20,353 nucleotides of DNA from DATAFT01 sp035544635 (GTDB lineage: Bacteria; Acidobacteriota; Thermoanaerobaculia; Multivoradales; Multivoraceae), in NCBI GenBank assembly GCA_035544635.1, contig DATKDQ010000435.1, positions 1 to 20,353 of the forward strand. Reading direction: 5' to 3'. Below, in pieces: positions 1 to 6,525 of the stretch (positions are counted from its first letter, which is position 1; each line of letters starts with the position of its first letter). Made by a program: the position numbers and the translations under genes. The notes beneath the pieces are model-generated. The model was not told where the DNA came from. It searched no databases and saw only the letters and a program-made list of their open reading frames with translations.

Positions 1-1
1 C

Positions 2-1579
2 GGCGGATTCTCCCCGCTCACCGGGTTCATGAGCCGCCGCGACGCGGAGTCCGTCGCGTCCACGATGCGCCTCGCCGACGGTACGCTGTGGTCGATACCG
101 ATCACGCTCGACGTCACCGAGCCGGTTGCGGCGCGGGTGGAGAAGGGCGGCGCGCTCGCGCTGCGCGACCCCGAGGGAGTGATGCTCGCCGTGCTCCAGG
201 TGGAGGACGTCTGGGCGCACGACCGCAGGGTCGAGGCCGAGGCGGTGTACTCCACCACCAGCGAGGACCACCCGGGCGTCGCGCACCTGTTCCGGCGCAC
301 CAACAACATCGCGGTGGGCGGGCGCGTCGAGGGCGTGGCGCTGCCGGCACACTACGACTTTCCGGCGCTGCGCCGGACGCCGGCCCAGCTCCGGCACGAG
401 TTCGAGATCATGGGCTGGCGCAAGATCGTCGCGTTCCAGACCCGCAACCCGATGCACCGCGCACACTTCGAGCTCACGCACCAGGCCGCCAAGAATGTCG
501 AGGCGAACCTCCTCATTCACCCCGCCGTGGGCATGACCAAGCCCGGCGATCTCGACCACTACACGCGCGTGCGCTGCTATCAGGAGATCCTGCGCTACTA
601 CCCGCGGCAGACCGCGCTCCTGGCGCTCTTGCCGGTGGCGATGCGCATGGCCGGACCGCGCGAGGCGTTATGGCATGCCATCCTGCGCAAGAACTACGGC
701 TGCACGCATTTCATCATCGGGCGCGATCACGCCGGGCCGGGGTCGGACGGCACGGGCAAGCCGTTCTACGGCCCTTACGACGCGCAGGAGCTGGTGCGCA
801 AGCACGAGCGGGAGCTCGGGATCGAGATGGTGCCGTTCCAGAACATGGTGTACCTGGAGGACGAGGATCGCTACGTGCCCGACGACCAGCTCACCGACGG
901 GGCGCGCACGCTCGTGATCTCGGGAACCGACCTGCGGCGGCGGCTGGCGGAGGGCCGCGAGATACCGACCTGGTTCACCTTTCCCGAGGTGGCGGTCGAG
1001 CTGCGCAAGACCCACCCGCCGCGCCACGAGCAGGGCGTCACCGTCTTCTTCACCGGCCTTTCCGGAGCCGGCAAGTCGACGATCGCGCAGGCTCTGCTGG
1101 TCAAGCTGCTCGAGATGGGCGGCCGCCCGGTCACGCTCTTGGACGGCGACATCGTCCGCAAGAACCTCTCCTCCGAGCTCGGGTTCTCGAAGGAGCATCG
1201 TGACATCAACATCCGCCGTATCGGCTACGTCGCATCGGAGATCACCAAGAACGGCGGCATCGCGATCTGCGCTCCGATCGCCCCCTACGAGCGGGTGCGC
1301 CAGGAGGTGCGCGACATGATCGAGCCGCTGGGGGGCTTCATCCTGGTCCACGTCGCCACCCCGATCGAGGTGTGCGAGGAGCGCGACCGCAAGGGTCTCT
1401 ACGCCAAGGCGCGCGCCGGGCTCATCGAATCGTTCACCGGGGTCTCCGATCCCTACGAGGACCCGGCGAATGCCGAGGTGGTGATCGACACCACCGAGGT
1501 CTCCCCCGAGGAGGCGGCCCAGCAGGTGCTGCTGCATCTGGAAAAGGAGGGCTACGTCGGGGGTGGGGCGGGGGCCTGA
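2..1579 (+). CDS. sat/cysC: Bifunctional ATP sulfurylase / APS kinase, 5'-truncated by window edge
   Basis: Makes PAPS in two steps: sulfate + ATP to APS (ATP sulfurylase), then APS phosphorylation (APS kinase), in the cytoplasm. The reading frame is open from base 2 and reads GGFSPLTGFM before the first in-window ATG at 29. That is a conserved internal motif of ATP sulfurylase, so the true start lies upstream and ATG 29 is not the start. The sulfurylase part carries QTRNPMHRAH (about 436-465) and GRDHAGPG (about 719-742). The APS kinase part has an intact Walker A, GLSGAGKST (1055-1081), then LDGDIVRKN, HRDINIRRIG and KGLYAKARAG. The intact P-loop argues for an active kinase rather than the degenerate regulatory domain of fungal sulfurylases. 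Only some 50-60 N-terminal residues appear missing. The next gene begins 12 bases after the stop. A dissimilatory role is unlikely because of the fused kinase. Confidence 0.93.
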   Translation, partial: GGFSPLTGFMSRRDAESVASTMRLADGTLWSIPITLDVTEPVAARVEKGGALALRDPEGVMLAVLQVEDVWAHDRRVEAEAVYSTTSEDHPGVAHLFRRTNNIAVGGRVEGVALPAHYDFPALRRTPAQLRHEFEIMGWRKIVAFQTRNPMHRAHFELTHQAAKNVEANLLIHPAVGMTKPGDLDHYTRVRCYQEILRYYPRQTALLALLPVAMRMAGPREALWHAILRKNYGCTHFIIGRDHAGPGSDGTGKPFYGPYDAQELVRKHERELGIEMVPFQNMVYLEDEDRYVPDDQLTDGARTLVISGTDLRRRLAEGREIPTWFTFPEVAVELRKTHPPRHEQGVTVFFTGLSGAGKSTIAQALLVKLLEMGGRPVTLLDGDIVRKNLSSELGFSKEHRDINIRRIGYVASEITKNGGIAICAPIAPYERVRQEVRDMIEPLGGFILVHVATPIEVCEERDRKGLYAKARAGLIESFTGVSDPYEDPANAEVVIDTTEVSPEEAAQQVLLHLEKEGYVGGGAGA

Positions 1580-1591
1580 GGGGCTGAGCCT

Positions 1592-1966
1592 GTGACGGTC
1601 GGCGCACGAGTGGCCGGCGCGGACCGCGTCCTGGCCGGATGGGCGGCGCTGGTCGCGGTCCTGCTGCTCGCGCCGCCCCAGCTCCTGCCGGCCGCGGTGC
1701 TCGACCGCGGCGGGCGGTTCCCTCTCGACCAGGCGGGTCACTTTCTCCTGTTCCTGGTCGTCGCCTACCTCGCGGCGCGCGCCGCGCGTGCGCGGACCCG
1801 GCATCCGCTGCTCTGGGCGGCGGCCGCCAGCTTTCTCTACGGCGCGGTGCTCGAGGCGATCCAGGGGCTCCTCGGCTATCGCGACGCCGAGGTCGGCGAC
1901 CTGGTCGCGAACGGGCTCGGAAGCCTCGCGGGGGTGCTCCTTCCGGTGCTGTGGCGGCGGCCATGA
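1592..1966 (+). CDS. VanZ-like family membrane protein
   Basis: A 124-aa integral membrane protein with about four hydrophobic segments. Its family pattern is VanZ-like: an Asp followed by a His-Phe pair in a membrane segment (DQAGHFLLF), and later E-IQ, then RDAEVGDLVANGLG. The length is usual for single-domain VanZ-like proteins. The biochemical function of the family is poorly defined; the name comes from teicoplanin resistance, but most members sit in envelope or polysaccharide loci, as here. The start is GTG at 1592, with a GAGGGG stretch 8 bases upstream. The gene lies 12 bases after the sulfurylase/kinase gene, and its stop overlaps the next start as ATGA (1963-1966), so the three genes probably form one operon with translational coupling at the second junction. 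Confidence 0.8.
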   Translation: MTVGARVAGADRVLAGWAALVAVLLLAPPQLLPAAVLDRGGRFPLDQAGHFLLFLVVAYLAARAARARTRHPLLWAAAASFLYGAVLEAIQGLLGYRDAEVGDLVANGLGSLAGVLLPVLWRRP

Positions 1967-3867
1967 CGGCCGCGCGCGGGCTCGCCGGTGCCGCCAGGCG
2001 GCTGGGGCTGGTGCTGGTGTGGACGGTGGTCTTGATCCCGCCGTTTCTCATCAGCCCCACCGCGGAGGACGCCTTCCGGCTGCCCAAGCTCGCCGCGTCG
2101 GAGACGCTGGCGCTGGCGTCGCTCCTCGCCCTGTCCTCGACGTGGTGGAGCCCGAGGAGGATCTCGCTGTTCGAGCTCCTGCGCCGCCCCGCGACGTCGT
2201 TCGCCCTGCTCTTGGCGGCGGCGGTCGCGCCCGGGGCGATCTGGGGCGCGCAGTCGCTGCACTGGGAGCGGGCGACGACCAGCCTGGCCGTGGCGCTCGG
2301 CTGTCTGGTGCTCTGGAGCCTGGAGCTCGACCAGCGTTCCCTGCGCCGCGCGCTCGATCTGCTGGTGGTGCCGGCGGTCGGGCTCTCGCTGCTCGCCATC
2401 CTGCAGGCGCACCACCTGTTCTCGCCGTTCGCGTTTCAGCGCGGGGGCGGTCACCGCTACGGTCTCACCTCGCTCGCGGGCAGCGTGGGCGACCTCGGCG
2501 GTTATCTGGTGCTGCCCGCTCTGGCGCTTCAGGCCTCGCTCGCGCGGGGCGGCAGCCGCGGCGCCAGGGTCGCGCGCGCCGTGCTCGCCCTGGTCGTCCT
2601 CTACGCGCTCTTCCTCAGCCAGACGCTGGCGGCTCTCCTGGCGACGGGAGTCGCGAGCGTCCTGCTCTGGGCCATCGTGCTGCCGGCGCGCCGCCGCTTC
2701 CTGCTCGCGCTCCCGTTCGTCGTGGCGGCGTTCGGCGTGTGGTTCGTCCCCGGTCTCGAGCGCCGTCTCAGAGTCAAGTGGGAGCAGCTTCGCGCGCTCG
2801 AGCTCCACGATCTCCTGAGCGGCCGGCCCGACGCCTGGAAGGTTGCCCTCGCCATGTTCCGCGAGCACCTGTGGACCGGGGTCGGGCATGGCGGGTTCCG
2901 GTCTCGCTTCTCGGCCACCAAGCTCGAGCTCGCCTCGCGGGGAGAGCCTTTCCTGACCAGGGGCGAGAGCGCCCACTTCGTCAACGCGCACAACGAGTAC
3001 CTCGAGGCGCTCGCCGAGTGGGGGCTCTGGGGAGCGACCGCTCTCGCCGGCGCCGCCCTCGTCCTCGCCCGCCGGCTCCTACGGGTCTGGCGGACGGCTG
3101 CGGTCGAGGAGCGCGCCTTCGCCGTCGCCGGCTGCGCCGCCCTCGGGACGCTGGCGCTGGCATCGTTTCCGCTGCACATCGCGCTCAGCGGCTATTCCTG
3201 GCTGCTCTTCGCCGCGTGGCTCTTCGCCGAGCGGGAGCAGGTCGCGCAGGCGGGGCGTAGCGCCGCTGTTCCCTCCGCCGCCACTCCCGCCCGCCGGCGG
3301 AAGCGAAGGGCTGCGGCGAAGCACACCGCCAGGCCGGCGGTGGGCGCGGACACCGCCGGAGGCAGCCCGACCAGCGTCCCCGCGTGGGTGCTCGCGATGG
3401 TGGCGACTGCCATCCTGGCGCCGTCGCTCGCGCTGCACGGCCGCTCCCTGGCCGGCCGCCTCGAAGCGAGCCGCATCCTGCGCACCACCACCCAGGTCGC
3501 GCAGCTCGCCATGAAGACGGGTCCCGAGGCGGCGCGGCCGATGCTGCAGGCCAACCTCCGCCCGCTGCGTCGCGCCGCCGAGCTGGATCCCGCCTCTGCC
3601 GCGATGCCGATGGCGATCGGAAGCCACTACCTGCTCCTCGGCAACGCCGGCGCCGCGGGCGAGGCCTACGAGCGCGCGCTCGCGATCGAGCCGCGCGCGA
3701 CCCTCTATCTCAACCTGGCGCGGGTCCGGCTCCTCGAGGGCCGGCGCGAGGAGGCCCTCGGGCTGATCGACGCCGCCGTGACACTCGATCCCGCACTGCG
3801 CCGGGAGGCCGAGACGCTGGGCTGGCGCAGCGACCGGCTGCGGCCGGTCACACGCTCGGAGAGGTGA
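1963..3867 (+). CDS. O-antigen ligase / Wzy-type polymerase family protein with TPR-like C-terminus
   Basis: A 634-aa inner-membrane protein predicted to polymerise or ligate polysaccharide chains on lipid carriers. The first ~430 residues hold many hydrophobic helices. The large loop before the last helices contains VGHGGFR and AHNEYLEALAEWG (His343), the hallmark region of the Wzy_C/WaaL-like domain. A basic Ala/Arg-rich linker (about residues 435-470) and one more membrane helix follow. The last ~130 residues look like tetratricopeptide helices (AAGEAYERALAIEP; LARVRLLEGRREEALGLIDAAV), common in bacterial ligase/TPR fusions. The ATG at 1963 was chosen because it overlaps the upstream stop as ATGA; the open frame extends upstream only as a shadow of the VanZ gene. 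The 3' end overlaps the convergent sugar transferase by 20 bases. Ligase versus polymerase cannot be decided from sequence. Confidence 0.85.
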   Translation: MTAARGLAGAARRLGLVLVWTVVLIPPFLISPTAEDAFRLPKLAASETLALASLLALSSTWWSPRRISLFELLRRPATSFALLLAAAVAPGAIWGAQSLHWERATTSLAVALGCLVLWSLELDQRSLRRALDLLVVPAVGLSLLAILQAHHLFSPFAFQRGGGHRYGLTSLAGSVGDLGGYLVLPALALQASLARGGSRGARVARAVLALVVLYALFLSQTLAALLATGVASVLLWAIVLPARRRFLLALPFVVAAFGVWFVPGLERRLRVKWEQLRALELHDLLSGRPDAWKVALAMFREHLWTGVGHGGFRSRFSATKLELASRGEPFLTRGESAHFVNAHNEYLEALAEWGLWGATALAGAALVLARRLLRVWRTAAVEERAFAVAGCAALGTLALASFPLHIALSGYSWLLFAAWLFAEREQVAQAGRSAAVPSAATPARRRKRRAAAKHTARPAVGADTAGGSPTSVPAWVLAMVATAILAPSLALHGRSLAGRLEASRILRTTTQVAQLAMKTGPEAARPMLQANLRPLRRAAELDPASAAMPMAIGSHYLLLGNAGAAGEAYERALAIEPRATLYLNLARVRLLEGRREEALGLIDAAVTLDPALRREAETLGWRSDRLRPVTRSER

Positions 3868-5296
3868 GGATCACCTTCACGGTCCGCATCAGGATCGTGA
3901 GGTCGAGCCACAAGCTCCAATTGGCGATGTAGGCGAGGTCGTAGCGCACCTTGGTCTCCGGCGACGAGTGGTAGTCGCCGTGGACCTGCGCCAGCCCGGT
4001 GACCCCGGGCCGCACCACGTAGCGGTGCGAGTAGCCCGCGACGCCGTTCGAGAAGGCATCGGCGAAGCCCGGGCGCTCGGGCCGCGGACCGACCAGGCTC
4101 ATCGAGCCGTGGAGCACGTTCCAGAGCTGCGGGATCTCGTCGATGCGATGCCGGCGCAGCCAGCGCCCCACTGGGGTGACGCGCGGGTCAGCCGAGGTGG
4201 CGAGCGTTTCGCCGGTGGTGTCCTCGGCGCCGGCGCGCATGGTGCGAAGCTTCCAGATGGTGAAGGGCTTGCCTTCCCGGCCGAGCCGCACCTGTCGGTA
4301 GAAGATGGGCCGGCCGCTGCCGAGGAGCACGGCGATGGTGCCGGCAAGGAGGACGGGCAGGAGCAGGACGAGGAGGAGCCCGCCCACCACGACGTCGAAC
4401 ATCCGTTTCAGCGGCCAGTTGATCCGCCACTCCACGTCGCGCGCCACCTCGATCAGCGGATGGTCGTCGACCCAGGAGTAGCGGGTGCCCGCGATCAGGC
4501 TCTCGAACGGTCCCGGCAATAGCCAGACGTTGGTGGAGGCCGGCGCGGCCCTGGCGAGCGCATCGATGAGGCGGGACTGCCAGGGTGAGGTCTCGCTCGC
4601 GAGGATCACGTCGTCGATCGCGCCGCTCGACACCAGACGCGGGACGTCGTCCACGTTTCCGAGGACGGGCGTCAGCGCCTGCTGGGGGTGCTTGGTCGAG
4701 CCGCTCGCTTCCGCGGCCGCGCCCGGCCGAGCCCCCACCGCTTCGGCCCAGCCTGCGCTCGGGGTGGCGATGAAGCCGACGAGCTCGAGGCCGTGACGCC
4801 CCGGGCCGCGCAGGCTCTGCGCCATCGAGGCGGCGCCGGGACCGTCCCCGACGATCGCGACGCGCCTCCGGCGCGGCGGGTGAAGACGCCAGAAGAGGAG
4901 CCGCCATCCGAAGAGCAGCGCACAGTTGAGCGGCACGAACAGGAGGACGACCGACCGCGGAAAGACCGCGCGCCCCAGGAAGTAGTACCCCATGAGGATC
5001 AGCCCCTGGAGGCTGGTCGCCGTCACCAGGCGGCGCAGGAGCTCGGTGCGGGCGGCCGGCTGCGGCGGGTCGTACAGCGCGAAGACGTAGAGGACGACGA
5101 TCTGGGTGACGACGACCGCGGTCCAGTGCTCCGCGTAGAAGGCGAGGCGGTCGAGGGGGAGCAGGCTGCGGGTGAGCGGCACCGGGATGTAGAGCCGTAC
5201 CAGGAACGCGAGCAGGAACGCGATCGGCCCCACGGCGACGTCGCCGGCGAGACGTGCGAAGCGGAGGGCGCGGGGAAGCGATCCCTTGAGCGTCAT
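3848..5296 (-). CDS. Polyprenyl glycosylphosphotransferase (undecaprenyl-phosphate sugar-1-phosphate transferase)
   Basis: A 482-aa membrane enzyme that starts exopolysaccharide or O-antigen repeat synthesis by moving a hexose-1-phosphate from a nucleotide sugar to undecaprenyl phosphate. The N-terminus has about four membrane helices. A Rossmann-like segment follows (RRRVAIVGDGPGAASMAQSL), typical of WcaJ/WbaP-type long family members. The catalytic bacterial sugar transferase domain runs from K297 (KRMFDVVVGG) to the end, with FYRQVRLGREGKPFTIWKLRTM split around residues 330-350, then RIDEIPQLWNVLHGSMSLVGPRPE and RPGVTGLAQVHGDY. The length matches the family. The ATG at 5296 has GAGG four bases upstream on the minus strand. 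Sugar specificity cannot be read from sequence. It converges on the ligase gene and probably acts in the same polysaccharide pathway. Confidence 0.93.
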   Translation of the reverse strand: MTLKGSLPRALRFARLAGDVAVGPIAFLLAFLVRLYIPVPLTRSLLPLDRLAFYAEHWTAVVVTQIVVLYVFALYDPPQPAARTELLRRLVTATSLQGLILMGYYFLGRAVFPRSVVLLFVPLNCALLFGWRLLFWRLHPPRRRRVAIVGDGPGAASMAQSLRGPGRHGLELVGFIATPSAGWAEAVGARPGAAAEASGSTKHPQQALTPVLGNVDDVPRLVSSGAIDDVILASETSPWQSRLIDALARAAPASTNVWLLPGPFESLIAGTRYSWVDDHPLIEVARDVEWRINWPLKRMFDVVVGGLLLVLLLPVLLAGTIAVLLGSGRPIFYRQVRLGREGKPFTIWKLRTMRAGAEDTTGETLATSADPRVTPVGRWLRRHRIDEIPQLWNVLHGSMSLVGPRPERPGFADAFSNGVAGYSHRYVVRPGVTGLAQVHGDYHSSPETKVRYDLAYIANWSLWLDLTILMRTVKVILTSPSV

Positions 5297-5316
5297 TCAG
5301 CCTCGAGTCGCTGCGT

Positions 5317-5322
5317 TATGAT
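5317..5322 (+). promoter_or_regulatory. Possible -10 element upstream of the metF repeat pair
   Basis: TATGAT matches the bacterial -10 consensus at five of six positions. No convincing -35 hexamer lies 16-18 bases upstream. If used, the metF transcript would carry both repeat copies A and B in its leader. Weak call from sequence only. Confidence 0.25.
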
Positions 5323-5390
5323 TCGCCGCCGGCAGGCAGGGGGCGCTGGAGTTTATCGCCATTCGCCGAGGGCAGGAGGAGCCGGACTGA

Positions 5391-5453
5391 GCGCCGTCCT
5401 CGGCGCCAAAGTAATGTAGCGGAGGAAGGTGCTAAACAGCACCTTCCGGAGCC
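5391..5453 (+). repeat. Two-hairpin dispersed element, copy A (first unit of tandem pair)
   Basis: A 63-bp unit made of the core GCGCCGTCCTCGGCGCC (hairpin 1: GCGCCG-TCCT-CGGCGC), a 16-base spacer with AAAGTAATG, and hairpin 2 with a perfect 10-bp stem GGAAGGTGCT (5424-5433) / AGCACCTTCC (5438-5447) around an AAAC loop. It ends in CCGGAGCC. Directly followed by copy B. No T-run follows, so it does not look like a normal intrinsic terminator. Confidence 0.85.
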
Positions 5454-5516
5454 GCGCCGTCCTCGGCGCCAAAGTAATGTAGCGGAGGAAGTTGCTAAAC
5501 AGCACCTTCCGGAGCT
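5454..5516 (+). repeat. Two-hairpin dispersed element, copy B (abuts metF start)
   Basis: A 63-bp tandem duplicate of copy A with two differences (GGAAGTTGCT instead of GGAAGGTGCT in the stem, and final GCT instead of GCC). The stem change leaves one mismatch in the 10-bp hairpin 5487-5496 / 5501-5510. The unit ends exactly one base before the metF ATG at 5517. Its terminal CGGAG is the only Shine-Dalgarno-like sequence near that start, at a short spacing. Confidence 0.85.
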
Positions 5517-6470
5517 ATGAAGGTCATCGAGCATCTCGCCCGCGCCACGCGCCCCCTGATCTCGTACGAGATCATCCCGCCGCTGCGCGGCGGCACGCTA
5601 CGCTCGCTTCTCGAGCTGATCGAGGACCTGGTTCCGTACGCGCCGCCTTTCATCGACATCACCAGCCACGCCGCCGAGGTGGTGTACGAGGAGGGACCGT
5701 CCTCGATCGAGCGCAAGGTGAAGCGCAAGCGGCCGGGCACGCTGGGCGTGTGCGCGCTGATCCAGAACAAGTACGACATCGATGCCGTTCCTCACATCCT
5801 CTGCAACGGGTTCACGCGAGAGGAGACCGAGGATGCGTTGATCGAGCTCAAGTACCTCGGCATCGAGAACGTGCTCGCGGTCCGCGGCGACGACTCGGGC
5901 TACGTCAAGCCGCTGCGTGATGGGCGCACCGCGAATCGCTACGCGCTCGAGCTGGTGCAGCAGATCTGCGACATGAACCGCGGCCGCTATCTCGAGAAGG
6001 AGCTGCTCGACGCCGACCGCTCGGACTTCTGCGTCGGCATCTCGGGCTATCCCGAGAAGCACTTCGAGGCACCCAACCTGCAGACCGACATCACCTGGAC
6101 GAAGAGGAAGGTGGAGGCTGGAGCGGACTACATCGTGACCCAGATGTTCTTCGACAACCGGCACTACTACCAGTACGTCGAGCAGTGCCGTGCCGCCGGC
6201 ATCGACGTGCCGATCATTCCCGGGCTCAAGATCGTGACCACGCGCTCGCACCTGACCTCGCTGCCGGCGAACTTCCACGTCGACATCCCGCCCGAGCTCT
6301 CCGACGAGGTGGCGACCGCGAAGGATGCCGCCGAGGTGCGAGAGATCGGCGTCGAATGGGCGCTGCGCCAGACCGAGGACCTGCTCGCGCACGGCGCGTC
6401 GTCGATCCACTTCTACATCATGCAGAGCTCGCAGGCGATCAAGATGCTGATGGAGCGGCTGAAGCTGTAG
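5517..6470 (+). CDS. metF: 5,10-methylenetetrahydrofolate reductase
   Basis: A 317-aa cytoplasmic flavoenzyme reducing methylene-THF to methyl-THF, the methyl donor for the MetH encoded next door. The N-terminus (SYEIIPP) supplies the conserved Glu of the FEFFPP-type motif. LAVRGDDSG matches the RGD region, TQMFFDN the TQ-FFD motif, and VPIIPGLKI the barrel strand near the end. The length is close to that of the variant common in Bacteroidetes-like and other non-enteric bacteria (E. coli MetF is 296 aa). The ATG at 5517 follows repeat copy B directly; CGGAG lies close upstream with only two bases between GGAG and ATG, so the start is supported by family alignment more than by a good ribosome site. 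metH begins 53 bases after the stop on the same strand. Confidence 0.95.
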   Translation: MKVIEHLARATRPLISYEIIPPLRGGTLRSLLELIEDLVPYAPPFIDITSHAAEVVYEEGPSSIERKVKRKRPGTLGVCALIQNKYDIDAVPHILCNGFTREETEDALIELKYLGIENVLAVRGDDSGYVKPLRDGRTANRYALELVQQICDMNRGRYLEKELLDADRSDFCVGISGYPEKHFEAPNLQTDITWTKRKVEAGADYIVTQMFFDNRHYYQYVEQCRAAGIDVPIIPGLKIVTTRSHLTSLPANFHVDIPPELSDEVATAKDAAEVREIGVEWALRQTEDLLAHGASSIHFYIMQSSQAIKMLMERLKL

Positions 6471-6516
6471 CCTGTCACCATCCGCCCGCCAACCGGGCTC
6501 GCCCCGCCTTCGTACC

Positions 6517-6525
6517 TGTTACAAT
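6517..6525 (+). promoter_or_regulatory. Possible extended -10 (TGTTACAAT) overlapping metH start
   Basis: TGTTACAAT is an extended -10-like motif that recurs upstream of the ferredoxin gene (19455-19463); a shorter TACAAT lies before the PBP gene. Here its last two bases are part of the metH ATG (6524), so a transcript starting 6-8 bases downstream would miss that codon. Either the match is chance, metH is read mainly from the metF transcript, or a start further downstream is used. Confidence 0.25.

Noticed and set aside
29..1579. ATG 29 as the start of the sulfurylase/kinase gene
   Set aside because: The frame is open to base 2 and reads the conserved GGFSPLTGF directly before it, so the gene is truncated by the window.
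4688..5419. Long plus-strand frame opposite the sugar transferase gene
   Set aside because: Charged low-complexity composition and full antisense overlap with a clear enzyme gene; a GC-driven shadow.
5391..5516. Tandem hairpin units as a small CRISPR array or as intrinsic terminators
   Set aside because: There are only two units with no unique spacers between identical repeats, and no T-run follows the hairpins.
6471..6523. Cobalamin or SAM riboswitch before metF or metH
   Set aside because: The 53-base gap and the 220-base region before metF lack the conserved boxes and length of these riboswitches; only the dispersed repeats are seen.
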